A stretch of DNA of 64,000 nucleotides from Dermanyssus gallinae (Eukaryota; Arthropoda; Arachnida; Mesostigmata; Dermanyssidae), in assembly GCA_003439945.1 (NCBI GenBank), contig QVRM01007030.1, positions 1 to 64,000 of the forward strand, in the 5' to 3' direction. This document shows, one piece after another, positions 37,337-49,386 of the stretch (position 1 is its first letter; every line of letters starts with the position of its first letter). The translations under genes were made by a program, and so were the position numbers. The notes under the pieces are model-generated. The model had not been told where the DNA came from. It did not search any database and worked only from the letters and a program-made list of their open reading frames with translations.

Positions 37337-38870
37337 TCCTCTGCTACCAACGATCTTCCTCTAACACCTACCATGTCAAGCTAAAGACAATATTTAGAAA
37401 TAAAAACGTAGCCTTATTCAATATGCGGAGTTCATTTACCTTTTATTTCTCTCAGATTAGCGGTGCGCCGAATGTAATAATTTTCAGCCTAAATAACGTA
37501 ATCGTCACATCAGAAAAAACAGCTAGTGAGGGTGGTTTACTGCCGCTGTTGCTAGTAGCTTTTCTTCTGCCGTCTTGTGCATCTCGTCCTCATGAAGGCC
37601 GGGTGACAGACACAATGATTTATCTTATGTTGCTTGATTCCAGGATCATGTTGCTTCAAAAAAATTAAGGCGCGGTGTCTATCTCACCCAGCAACCCCGC
37701 GAAGTGCTTTACCAGTCTATTTGAGACTATCGAGCACTGTTTTCCCTTGCCTGCCTCAGCCACATATACGGCATATTATTCGTATCGCAGAGTAACCTTT
37801 CCTCTTTATACGCCCGCATTTATTGCCCTTATCCGTGTAAACTTGACTATTAATGCCAGCGTCCGCAGTACCGGAATAACCGAAACAAATGGTCTAGCTT
37901 GTGTGTTATCTTCTTTGGCGGCTCTGCATTTTTAAGTAAATTTTTAAGTGCTTTTGCTCTCCTCTCGGTGAGATATTTTGTATGAGTCCTACTAGACTGC
38001 GTTCGTACTGTTTGATATCAATTTCATCGGGAACCTGTCCGAACCCCAAATCCCATCATCTCTTGCAATGCAACCTCCCGTACTAGAATACCAACATTAC
38101 TTTTTCATCGTCAGTGACAGAAATGTATCCCACGTGTCATTCATAGATGCTTGCCTTGGCACCACTCACAGCACCAACAACGTCTGTTTTATTGCTTTTG
38201 TTGCTGGTGCGGCAAGATTATCCGTCTCCAGTTTAATTTCATTAGCTCTTTTAGTTCACTAGCTCCGGTTTCAGAGAAAATGAAACCAGATTCTTCCTGC
38301 GTATGTGCCAGAGCGCGACAAAAATATTTTATCATAGTAATCCTCATACATACGAAAGTTTTGTTGCGTTTACAGCAGAATGCGTTTCTCGTTTGGAACC
38401 ATGTGGCCTTTCACAACTGTCTACAATAACGTGAACTGTAGAAAAGCAAGGTGTACAGAATATTGGTAAGCGGCTGTACTTATTCCGAAGCAGTTGTTAG
38501 ATTACGGGTGAATAAGCGTGACTCCATTTTCAGCGAGAAAAATTTCAATGTTTTCAGCCCAGCGGGCTGGCAAGTTAACGTGGTGGGGGCCTCCTCGCCT
38601 AAGATGTGTTTTAGAGCTCTTCCTGGTTGGCACAGTCAAAACTTTTAGTAAGCTTTCTGCAGTATACCATTCATCACTGTGCCACCTTCTACGCCACAAT
38701 TTCACTCCTAGAGAAGAAGATACCGACCATCATTTTACTGACCGACCATTTCCGCTTCAGTTTTGTGGGTGGACGCGCTCCAATGTCTGGCCACTGCGAG
38801 CTCTAGGACATTAAGGGGAGGGTCTAAGATTATAAACTCACAGTTTCGGCAATAAGCGCAATTAAGAATT

Positions 38871-38928
<58 letters not shown>

Positions 38929-39389
38929 GAGTATAGCGCATCCGCGCAACAATTACCCGTTATTTATGGGGACCTAGCAGTTCTATAGTAGATCATAGAT
39001 ATAATGTTTTTCTAAAATAAAATTTTTATTTCGATTTCGATCAAATTTACGATCATTTCCACAGATTCCTTGAGTCCCATCCATGCATCTAGCAGTCCCC
39101 CAAATTGCGTTTTTCTCTTTTCTCTAGCTCCATATTGATGACTCTAGCTCCGCCTTAATGATTAATTACCTGTGATGAGTCTCGAAAATAAAGAACACAG
39201 GCATTCGTCAAAGTTTGTCAAAAATTATCGAGCTAGAAGGACCGGCGACTCATTTTCGTGGTACTCACTAAGCAGATGTTTTGGTAAGTCCGGGTGGTCG
39301 TGGAGGATCTTATGCAAGGGTTTTGGCATCCAGTCCCAAAGTCTCGTTTAGCGATGCATTTATTTAGTTTAAGTTTTTGTATAGTATTT
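37337..39389. other. Gene-free stretch
   Basis: A TA run lies at 38876-38928. No domain was recognised in any frame. Confidence 0.55.
38876..38928. repeat. (TA)n microsatellite
   Basis: This is a TA run of about 53 bp. Confidence 0.94.
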
Positions 39390-39580
39390 ACCGAGCAAGT
39401 TGGTTTAGTGGCAAAGCCTTTATCTTGCATTCGGGAGGACTGGGTTCGACACCCAGACCGGCCACTCTTAAATTGGTTTGCATGGCTTTCAATTTAGATA
39501 CGGTAAATGCCAGAGTGGATTAAAAATTAGCCATGACATGAAAAAGACGTACACGGGCATTACTCATGGACAATATTTTT
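39390..39580 (+). mobile_element. tRNA-derived SINE, family 1, copy 2
   Basis: The A-box-like TGGTTTAGTGG and B-box-like GGGTTCGACACCC are followed by the family body and GTACACGGGCATTACTC. It aligns along its length with 6167-6367 and with the reverse complement of 59547-59748. Confidence 0.88.
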
Positions 39581-40407
39581 TTCAATCAGCTTTCATACGA
39601 ATTACGTTTTCGTCATCCGTTGTGTCTTTTGGTTTGAGGTATAGACTGAAATGTCAAGTTCCGAATTTTCTTTATTATCCAGACACGCTTCTCATGGATA
39701 AGGCTTTATCCTCTATGTCTATCGAAGCCTTTCGGAATACGTTTGTAAATTTAATCCTTGCTGGAGGCTGCTAACACACAGGTTAAATAGCAAGATGCAG
39801 CCTGACATTTCGTGCGACTGTGGTGTTTACAGCCTTGTCTTTGCCATTTTCTCACACGTTTGTCTATAGAAAAATCAACTCTCTTTTATTAGACAGGACA
39901 CATTTCAAATACTTTTCTAGCGAAACAGATGCCGGCCGAAAAAGTGACACTCGGAAATGATCGGCAGTGTGGTACTCGCAGGACATTTTCGTTTTTCTGG
40001 CACCTTATACGCTATAGACGTATAGGGTGTGCCGTTACCAATAAACGGTGGGATCAATGCGTTTGAACGTCGCCTCTGTTAAGTTGACAGGTTCACCTTG
40101 AATGCCCTTCCTGCATCTCGTTTTGATCTTATCAGACCTGCGCACCTTACAAAGCGAATTGAAAAGTCAGAGGTGAAAAGTTCCAAAGGCACAAAATAGT
40201 CGCCCCCCGCTCAACAACAGAGGATTTGAGATCAAATAAAACCAAGTCCAGCCTTTAGCTTCACTTTTGCTACGAGTTAGCTTTTCATTCACCAGACCTT
40301 TCCTACTTTGATCACTGGGCTGCCGCCGACAAGGAGTACTTTCTTCTTGTCGATTGAGCCATCTGTCGAACAACGGACCTTGTTGAACAGTGAGTGGGCT
40401 CTACTTG

Positions 40408-40446
<39 letters not shown>

Positions 40447-40749
40447 TTGAAACAGAGTTGAAGAGATGGCTTGTGGACCCTAACGTGCTAAGTCAAGTTT
40501 GATCCTAACGGGGCACACATTATGTAACTGTTTGTTTAACCCTAAAAATTGCATGTATGTATTTCTACGACTACTAAAATATACTGAAAAGCGCGACTGC
40601 TCAACATTTCATCGCGTTATGCAAAGCTGGTCTAATACGCCAATACACACACGTGGGAAATACGAGTTAGGTGCGGGGGAATTGCACTCAGAACGAGAGT
40701 ACGACAAGTTTATTTAATGCTTCAAATGTAAACAGTCAAATATTAGTTG
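39581..40749. other. Gene-free stretch
   Basis: A TA run lies at about 40410-40443. No coding signal is recognised. Confidence 0.55.
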
Positions 40750-41106
40750 TTACTTCTACGGCATTTCTGGCAGTCCTTCCCCCGGCGATGGAAGCGACCC
40801 CACTACCGCCACTGCGTTACCACGTTGAACTTCTATAGAGATACGCTGCACCAGGTACTCCCCGGCTCGCGCATCCTTTGTCACAGCGGTTACCCTCTTT
40901 CCAAGCTCCTCGAAGAACTCGACGGTCGCCTCACCCATTGGCCCTAGCGTTTCCACGGCGATCGGCTGAATTATGTATTGCGGCGACAGCTTCCTGCACC
41001 TCGACAATTTGCGATTTTCAGCAAGACGTGCGATTGCGCCAGCTTCCCGACTTGTGCGCGTAATGTAGCTGCTTGCAAGCGTACCTGAAACCATCGCGTC
41101 CCATAC
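40750..41106 (-). pseudogene. Fragment of a second RLE-type retrotransposon lineage (3' end)
   Basis: The minus-strand frame gives VWDAMVSGTLASSYI, then QPIAVETLGPMGEATVEFF, then QRISIEVQRGNAVAV. Each block aligns with the C-terminus of the window-start ORF (VWDATVTDSLAPS, PLAFETLGGPG, QRLSLDVQRGNAASV), but many residues differ, so it is another lineage of the same superfamily. The Asp of the WDA.VTD block is changed to Gly. It starts abruptly after a T-run (about 41107-41115 on +), so the upstream part is lost. The frame is open across the remnant. Confidence 0.8.
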
Positions 41107-43720
41107 TTTTTTTTTGTTCTGGGAGGTTTCGGGAATGCATGATGCACATGCGCCACTAGCAGCCTGCGTGACTAGTGTGAAACTCGCAAACCCACTAAAC
41201 CCGGATTCCTCCCCACCCCCCCAGGCTCGGTATTACTTTGGCATTGCATCGCGTTCCATACTAGCAGATGACCCCGTTCCCATAGAGCTAGGGTCTTTCC
41301 ATCTGGGCGTAGGAGGCTGTTCGCGCACAAGCCGAGAAGCTAGGAACTATAAGCAGTAGCAATGCGTCTTAAAAACAAGATTTAGGCATTAAAAGCCTTT
41401 GCTTACCAGAATGCTAAATACACAGAAATTGTGTAGCAATGCAGTGCCATCCCGGTCGCCGGTATATATAGGGGTAAGGCTAGTGAACGAAATACCTGTG
41501 GCAGCCCTAGCAGACAAAAACACAGCATTTCAAAGTATATTTTAGCCAGCTAGCTAACCAAACCGGCGTTTTCCCTCACATACTCGTTGCTTGTGTGAAA
41601 AAGTTTTCGTACTCTAATTCGTACTCCTACTAGTATGTGATGGCCCGTATGATTCGTCAAGCTACGAATCTTACTGATTGACTATAGATAAAGCCAACGA
41701 AATACGTGAAGAGCCTATGAAAAGAACGTTGAGAATGCGATAGCGTATCTTCTGAAGTCGGCGATTTCTCTGGCGTGTTTTTTTGATAGCCTGGTCCGGG
41801 TAGCTAGCGCAAAATGGTTCTCGGCTTCTGGTTTGCTGCTTAATCGCATCTTCGATGTCAGTTATGGTAATCTAATTCTTGTCTATGGACACGTCGGGCG
41901 TATATACGTAACGCATAATAACAAGGTGACACACGTCGTCATTGAAACAAACAGCTTGGGAGCTCATATATGTAAATATATATATTTCCGCAAAATCCGG
42001 ACAAAGAAATCCTCCGTGGCTGCCTGAAGTATTTTCCTACGAGGCAGTTCCGGAGGGCTACACACACGGCGGGGACAGCAGCCCAACAGTGGTTTGTTGG
42101 AAAAGATTGAGGTCGCTTCTCAAGCCCCCCTCCCCACCTCCCCCGTTTCCTACCTGAGGCGGGGGAAGTCGACACTTGTTGGCTGTAGGAAACCTTCCGA
42201 TAACTTCTAGTGGCATCTACACTCTGTCTTCCATTTTGTTTTTTCGCCATGTCGATCTCTCTCCCTATCCATCCGTTTGCTGATCTGCTGAGCGTTCGTC
42301 TCTTCTTTTCCCTTAGTTTTCCTTTCCAGCTCTCTCTCTCTCTTTCCCTCATACTCTTTCACCTGTTCTTCTGTTGGCGTTTGGCCTTCGTTGTGGCCCT
42401 CTAAATCTCCAGTAAGCCTCACGTGGTGGCCTCACATCGAACGACTGACGAGCAACGCCACAGAAAACAACGACAGAGGAATAAAGGGGAAGAAGTCAAA
42501 GAGGACGAAGAAGAAGAAGGTGCAGCAGCAGCAGTAGAGGATAAAGAGGGTTCTGACTCTAGTCAAATTGGCGAGGGTCATGGGCATCAGGCGTCTCTGG
42601 GTGGGAATGTGGTGGGGTCTGGAGATCATAACGACAGTCATGGGAATGACGGAATGGGACGGAGGAGCCCTGCGTTCGACCGACCGCACGGCAGATGGAC
42701 AACCAACGACAAAGGTGATGATGATGATGATGATGACGACAACAGCAGCAATAGCAGCGTCGGCCGACGTTAAGGCCAACCACGGCGCAGACGACCCTGG
42801 CAAGCGGCACCAGTACGTGTATGCACGACCGCCTAACCTGGTGGCCGCCCGCGAGCCAGCCCTACTTCGACCACGACCGCCCAGCAGACACTGCCAGCAG
42901 ACACCGCCACCGTTGCCGCTGCCGCTGCGGCCGTGAGTATTTGCATAGGAGAAGCCGCCCACAGCCGCCCGCAGCGGGAGCTTGTTCATTATTTACACAA
43001 GCAATGCCGCCTGTTCGTAGAGCGGCGCAGGGCGCTTGCTGTCATTTGAATACATTTAAATAAAACCTTTTGAGCGCGACTCACCCAGTAGCAACACGAG
43101 CCGCAGCAGCAGCAACTGCGGCACTACTGTTGTCGTCGTCGTCGTTGTCGTCTTCGTCTGGGATTTACGAAGTCACCTGCGCGAGCGTGCTGGGACGCCG
43201 AACCGTATAGCGTATATATATATATATATATATATATAAATACATATATGTATATATATATATATATATACATATATGTACGTATGTATATATAAATACA
43301 TATATATGTATGTATGTATACCAGAATAGTCTCCTATGATGACACTGAATCTGCGCGTTACACTATGCATCATCCTGGCGTGTGGAGGGAACACGCAATG
43401 CCGCTTTCTGGGCACGTGTAGCTCAAGCCGCCACTAGCAGGAATTGCGCAGCCTGTTGCTGGTGCTACTGCCGTTGCCTTTGCTGCTCGACTCGCAGTCT
43501 CTGTCATGTGTGGCAACCTGGAAAACGTCGACGGAGCAACGGAGAGCAGTCTAAAAAATAAACATTGAGGACGTACGTATACGGTCTACTATGGACGGGA
43601 GAGGCGGGGGGGGGGGCAGTTGGTGACGAAGTTTAACTGCTCGACCATGCATTTGTTTCCTTTTTCAATTTTGTATCTTTAACCTAATTTGAATAAAATT
43701 CCTACAAATATCGTCTTTTA
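41107..43720. other. Stretch without a supported gene
   Basis: 42180-43160 is GC-richer with CT (about 42330-42348), GATGAT (about 42717-42738), GCAGCA and GTCGTC runs. A TA/CATA array lies at 43213-43322 and a G run at about 43607-43616. ORFs here are low-complexity and show no domain. Confidence 0.5.
43213..43322. repeat. Interrupted (TA)n array
   Basis: This TA array of about 110 bp has ACATATATG interruptions. Confidence 0.9.
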
Positions 43721-43955
43721 AGTGACTGATGTCGGATGTTGAGATATCTAGGGTCGTTTTTCTTCCAACAGTCCTCTGCGGCATCAGCATGGCCGCTGAC
43801 ACCCATCAGCGATCTTATTATTTATTATCTACTCTTAGCGGATATCGATTAACGAACCTTGGATCGACAACAACAGAAGTCGAACCTGCGACCGGACCTC
43901 AGTAAATGACAACCATGCGTGTTAGGGCTTTAGCCCCCTAAACTACTAGCTTCCG
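43721..43955 (-). mobile_element. tRNA-derived SINE, family 2, copy 1
   Basis: On the minus strand it begins near TAGTTTAGGGGGCTAAAGCC (A-box-like) and has the B-box-like CAGGTTCGACTTC. The body contains GTCAGCGGCCATGCTGATGC and CCCTAGATATCTCAACAT. The same order, with substitutions, occurs on + at 50848-51053. Confidence 0.8.
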
Positions 43956-44072
43956 TTAGAGTTCCATGAGTATTTTTTTGGTGTATTTTTACACCATTTT
44001 CATAAGAGTTTAATGTATGTATTTGGAATGAAAGCGTGATATGTGTACTTGTGTCAAATGACTAAAAAATTG

Positions 44073-44159
<87 letters not shown>

Positions 44160-45212
44160 AAGACTGGAAAGTTCCCTCACACGCCAAGCTCTTGTAGAGA
44201 CGCTCCTCAAGGATCATGATTTCTGGTTTACGTACGTAGATTTGCAGAATTTGTCTCCAAGGCGAAAAAAACCACCGCACAAAGTCGAGCAGCCTTAATG
44301 GCAAGATAAAGTGGTCAGGTGAAGCAATCTCGAAAAGACCGTACTGCAGCCAGCCCCGACAAGAAACAAAGAGGACGACTGGATTCTAGTGGATTTCTGA
44401 GTCCCACACTACCGTGGCGTTAACAACGACAACGCGCTGTAGGTACGGACCGACGCAACTCTTGGTTCATGCCAAATCTATCTATCTATCGGTTTAATTG
44501 ACTGCGCTAACTAGGTTGCCTCGTTGGACCAAAATGTAGATGATCCCGTGCCAAAACCTTACTCGCCTGGTCTGTCATTTTCGCGTGGTGTCTTAGTTAA
44601 CATATGCACAGCTTACGCAATAAAGCGGCCCCTGGGTCGTGCTGCCTCCGTCTTAAAAGCGACCGGCGTGAAGTTGTACGCATGCTTAACATGTCAGCAG
44701 CTGCAACGTTTCCTCCTCTTTTCCGCCTTAGTTGCTAGACACCCCCTTTGAAGTACGTTGCGTCGAGCGACACAATCATCATTATTCTGTTTGTCTGACT
44801 GAGTGTATACAGGTGAATTATTTGTTGTTTTGTGCGTCGCGTTGTTTACCGCTTCGGCGAGAGAGATAGTGGAGTGAACTCTTTAGAGTGCGAGACGATT
44901 AACTGCACTCCTACACTTAACACACTGCTGCAAGCAACGATGTGTGACACATGCACCTCGTATGGTCCTCATGGAATTCAGCATGACTCAAGCAAACCAA
45001 GTGATGGTGTAGCCGTGTTCGATGGACCTATGATGTACTGTACACATGACGGCCATCGCAAGCACCAACCCCATCTCAAACATGACATCACTCGACGACG
45101 TTTAGATCTCTAGTCTCTTTTTCTTGGCCATAATATGTTTGCTTCTGAGTTGACCATGAGTTATCTTATAGACTCGGTATGGGGCCCTGTAAATCAAATT
45201 ATAATACCTATT

Positions 45213-45247
<35 letters not shown>

Positions 45248-45849
45248 TTGCATAAATATGTATTTTTTTTCTCCTTTTTTCCCTATACATACAGCCCTCT
45301 AGGGCCACCGCTTTCCAAGAAGCCACGCTGTTGCAGCATACGACGTAACTCGGCGTTCACACCACAATCAACAAGTGTGTTAAAACGCAGCTAACGGCGT
45401 TCGTCCTTTTCTTTTAGTACCCTACCTTTCTCTAATTCTTCCCTGACCTGTTCCGGCGCTGCCGTCTGTTCGAATTTATTTATAGAGACACAACAACGAG
45501 ACAAAGGATGCGAGAAGGAGAAATGTTAAGGAGGTCTTCCGATATTGATATGTCATAAAGATAGAAAACAAAATATTGTTTTTGCATATAGGTTAAATAA
45601 AGTGATCACTTACTCTCATATATATATATATATTTTTTAATTTGGACATGGTTTATTTACGGAACTTCATACATTCACATGCTTAAGTTCTCGTTATGAA
45701 AAGTGGTACAAGGGTTTGGGAATAAAAGAAAAGAAAATAAAAATAGAAGTTAATACTTATACCATAAATATATATATATATATATAGGTGAGCACTGCCG
45801 AGTGCGCAAACGTTGAGTAAATGATTTCTAAGTCATCACAATATTTTCG

Positions 45850-45892
<43 letters not shown>

Positions 45893-46017
45893 CCTATTTC
45901 CTATCCTACCATGCCAGATAGAACAGCTCTAGGATGGTACAAAAACATTGTATCACTCGTTGCCAACGTTGACAACAATATTTCACACTTCAACACAAGA
46001 AGGCGCACGATCTAATC
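43956..46017. other. Gene-free stretch with TA arrays
   Basis: TA arrays lie at 44077-44158, 45213-45245, 45616-45633, 45768-45786 and 45855-45886. No domain was recognised. Confidence 0.55.
44077..44158. repeat. (TA)n microsatellite
   Basis: This is a TA array of about 80 bp with one ATGCATA interruption. Confidence 0.94.
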
Positions 46018-46350
46018 CTACTTGCGCACAGATTCCTCCTTTCCATAATGCTGCAACTTTTCTGGAAACTTTCTCTCATTCATCACTGCCTTTAGGCGGC
46101 GATTCTCACCCAGCCTTTCAAACGGGCGAATGCCCGGATTTGCAGGGCGTCTGTCAGGCAAACGCCTTATTCGTTCTCCTTCTATGGCCACGAAACACAT
46201 GGCACGGCTGAACTGCGTCTTCTTCTCGCCGCCACTATTTGTCCACCATCGTCCATTAATAGGATCGACCACCAGAATCATTGGTATTGCTATTTTAATC
46301 AGGCTTCCAGTCTTCCCAGTCCAAATGTTTTCTCTGTATATGCATTGCAT
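46018..46350 (-). CDS. Unassigned minus-strand ORF, 110 codons
   Basis: I do not recognise this product. The frame encodes a charged, non-repetitive peptide, including VDPINGRWWTNSGGEKKTQF and RPFERLGENRRLKAVMNERK, rich in Arg, Lys and Glu and without low complexity. That makes it look more coding-like than its neighbours. The stop follows SVRK. There is no clear acceptor, no partner exon and no domain. It could be an exon end, a transposon relic or chance. Confidence 0.2.
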   Translation of the reverse strand: MQCIYRENIWTGKTGSLIKIAIPMILVVDPINGRWWTNSGGEKKTQFSRAMCFVAIEGERIRRLPDRRPANPGIRPFERLGENRRLKAVMNERKFPEKLQHYGKEESVRK

Positions 46351-47093
46351 GACTGTTAGTATTTATGCATGGCTGGCACTTGTACGTCTCCGAGAGAAAT
46401 TAAACTCAGAGACTGGATTAAAAGTTCGCTTAGCTGTGTCAAGCTTGTTGCCCAGTGCTAACCTATGCGAGCTCTATTTAGCTGTTTTCCATATTCCCAT
46501 AGTTTGATTGAGTATATTTAGAAAAATACTGCGGAAAGTTGCAAACGAGATGTGGAGCATAAAATGCGCTACGCCGTTTGATAGAAAAGTGGAATCACTT
46601 AGTACGAACGTGGCATTTGTGACAAATATTGCCAAAGTTATCAGTCGTTCGTTTTTAGAATTCAGTCTTATTTTAAAACAAAGACGGCAATGAGCAGCTT
46701 GAAACAGTCTCCTATTTCTAGCTGGTTGTCTTCCTCCGGCCGGACGTCGAAGGCTTCTGGGCGTACCGATAATGAAAAGCCAAGATTTCCGCCTTATGGG
46801 ACCCTTAACCGATATATATGATTAATGAGGCACGATAAGATTAGGACTTGGATCGCCAGCCCATGATATCTGCGGGGGTGAACAAGACCCAGTAAGAGAG
46901 CGGAAGGGAGAATACATGCACGAATACGTTATGAGTTAGCCCGGAAGATGCTTCTGCTTCTTACGCCTCTTTTTATGACTCTGTTTACATTAAATACGAC
47001 AACATATCTACTGATTTCATATGAAATTGGGCACTACTGTCATGGATTTGCTTCGGGTTTATGCACCATGAATTCGTAGCATAGTATAATAGT
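46351..47093. other. Gene-free stretch
   Basis: I see nothing recognisable here. Confidence 0.5.
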
Positions 47094-47378
47094 TCACATA
47101 TCATTTTGTAGGCTAAGAATATCGTTGACGCTTGATTGTAGTGACGATGTGTCAATGAACGAGCAGGTGCGTATGTGGTAACGTTCAATATTGCACTCTC
47201 CACAATATTTACATACGCACTCGTCGATTTCGTAACAGTTTCCGCCTAAGCATAGAAGGTGGTGGTAACCACGCCATGTTGTTCGACATACTATAGATCT
47301 GCTTTTTTGTGATGACAGTTTCCATTTGTTGCTGCCAAAAGCAGGACCTTCGACATAGCGACCCATTACAAATGCCAT
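47094..47378 (-). pseudogene. Possible C-terminal Cys/His fragment of the APE-type family
   Basis: The minus frame includes WRGYHHLLCLGGNCYEIDEC, then ECVCKYCGECNIERYHIRTC. The second block has the same arrangement (EC.C...G..C...YH...C) as the end of remnant B and of the fragment at 63241-63507. This suggests a piece of the same retrotransposon C-terminus. The match rests on spacing of Cys and His only. Confidence 0.42.
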
Positions 47379-49386
47379 GTTGCGGTTTTCTCTATATTCT
47401 CTGTAGGTTTCTAAATGCCATGGATTTTACGAACTATCATAGTGAGATTGCCATTTTTGACTGCTGCTACGTTATACTCGATATCAATCCAACCAGCTTA
47501 TCTTTGCCAGTTCTGCGTACGTACCTATATTTAGATGTCTTGCATTTTGTTAGCTATCTTTAATAGGCTGGCCGACTTTCAGAGCACTTAGGAGAAACCT
47601 TTTAGATGGCGCATAATATATTTTAAACAGTAGCAGCTCTACATTTACGCAATTCGAAATAACGAATAACTGTGGCATGACTCAAATGACCAAATCATTT
47701 TAGTGTGCACATTTTGTGCACACAAACAACACAAAACAACACGCTATTTATCACTGTGAATAACTAACCATTAGCTAGCTTACTGCTAACTAGGCTACGA
47801 CAAGTGGACCCCCCCCCTTTACGACCCAGTAGTATAAATCGTTCTCTAAAAATCGCTCCTATTTTGGGTTAAATGTCGACAGAACTCTTAACACCCCTTT
47901 TTATACCCCAGGACAGTTTCCTCAAGGTGGTTGCATATCGCTCATTTTGAATACGAGATTTGTTCTAGAGGTAATAATTACAGTAGATAACCATGTGGTA
48001 ATTAAGCACGATGAGGCGCAATTGGATGATTACTCGGATGGTAAACGCATATTCTCTGCGGGGCTCAACAAGGACCTTGACGTGCTTGTAACTTCTGAAC
48101 TTGGCTTACCTTACTAAATCACTCTACAGTTAACTACAAACTACATTAGTTGATTTAATGCAGTGTGATGCAAACTACATTAGTTGATTTAATGCAGTTT
48201 GATAACGCATTACGATACGATACAGCGTCTAGTGGAAATGCAAACGTAAAGTGTCTCTAGCTATACCTTAGGCCCATTGCCGGACTACACAATCGAGTAG
48301 TTTTAAAGGTGTTTAACCGCATACTAGGAAACATTATTTATTGTACTTTAACATTCGCTTGAATAGTGTTGGTGCTAATATATCATCACTTGCTGACTGA
48401 CGACACTATGCCACCGTTCGGCTTTATTAAATGCGCATCCGATCAATTGATGAAAAGCTAAGTAGCTGAGGGAGTTGCCATAGGCGTTTTCCGACATCGC
48501 AGGAAACTACCGCTGAGTTAGTGTCGTCCCTTGCGTCACTATGAAGTCAATCATCTTTCAAGCAAGTTTCATCTCAGAAAGAATGAAGTGCACGTCGTCT
48601 GGGACCTAGGCTTCTTTGCGAAGCCGGAATTGCTCTGGGAAAAAAATGCACGATCGACTGCTCTAAGCGCTTCCAGATATTTCTACATAAAATATTCTCA
48701 AAAGTGCTCCCGAGACAATTCATTTATGCATATTGAGGTTTTCTATACAGACCATATATGCCCCGCGCTCGGCCGCTGAAAACAAAAATTAGTTTGAAAA
48801 TAATGGCAGTGATGATCGCGGTATTATGTGGAATTTTTTAAAGTAGATAGACAACGCTGACTCTCTAACATAGGGTTTTGCCTACACCGAGTGCTCGTAA
48901 AAGCAGCTATTGGTACAACGTCTTACCCAATGAGAACTCCTTGAAGATGGTATCTGAGCTACACTTGAATAAAAGTAGGCTTCATAGCGCTCTGTCTTTC
49001 TGTCGACAGTGGCATTTAAATATGAACGGGGCAGCGGTCTTTGGCTGATATACTCCATAGCGAAATGGAAAAGTGCCCTGCGTGTTTTGATGTGTTAGGA
49101 CAAATAACGTTTGTTCTGCTCCTCCTCAGAAGGTGGCAGGAGACGACTTCTACGCGCAACATTATCGAAAGCTCGCATATAAAAGAACTAGCTCCTTCGC
49201 AAAATGGAGAGAATGTCGCCTTATTTTAAACGCTTTCTTTTCATTGATTTTGGTTATATACAATCATTTATACTCCAATTTCGCAGTCCAATAGTCAGAC
49301 ATCTTGCATAGTGTTCGCGCGAGCGGCGCAAACAAGGTTGCGTACGCTGCGGCGAAGCACGTCGAATATTTTCATTTATACCTATA
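47379..49386. other. Gene-free stretch
   Basis: A 34-bp direct repeat lies at 48137-48203 and a C run at 47810-47817. No gene is recognised. Confidence 0.55.
48137..48203. repeat. 34-bp direct repeat, two units
   Basis: The unit starts CAAACTACATTAG and runs to GCAGTGTGATG. The second unit ends GCAGTTTGAT. Confidence 0.9.

Noticed and set aside
38502..38814. Suspected transposase fragment
   Set aside because: I looked for DDE/D blocks on both strands and found none.
42423..42989. Overlapping GC-rich ORFs on both strands
   Set aside because: Both are driven by GAT, GAA and GCA runs, and neither shows a domain or a convincing splice frame.
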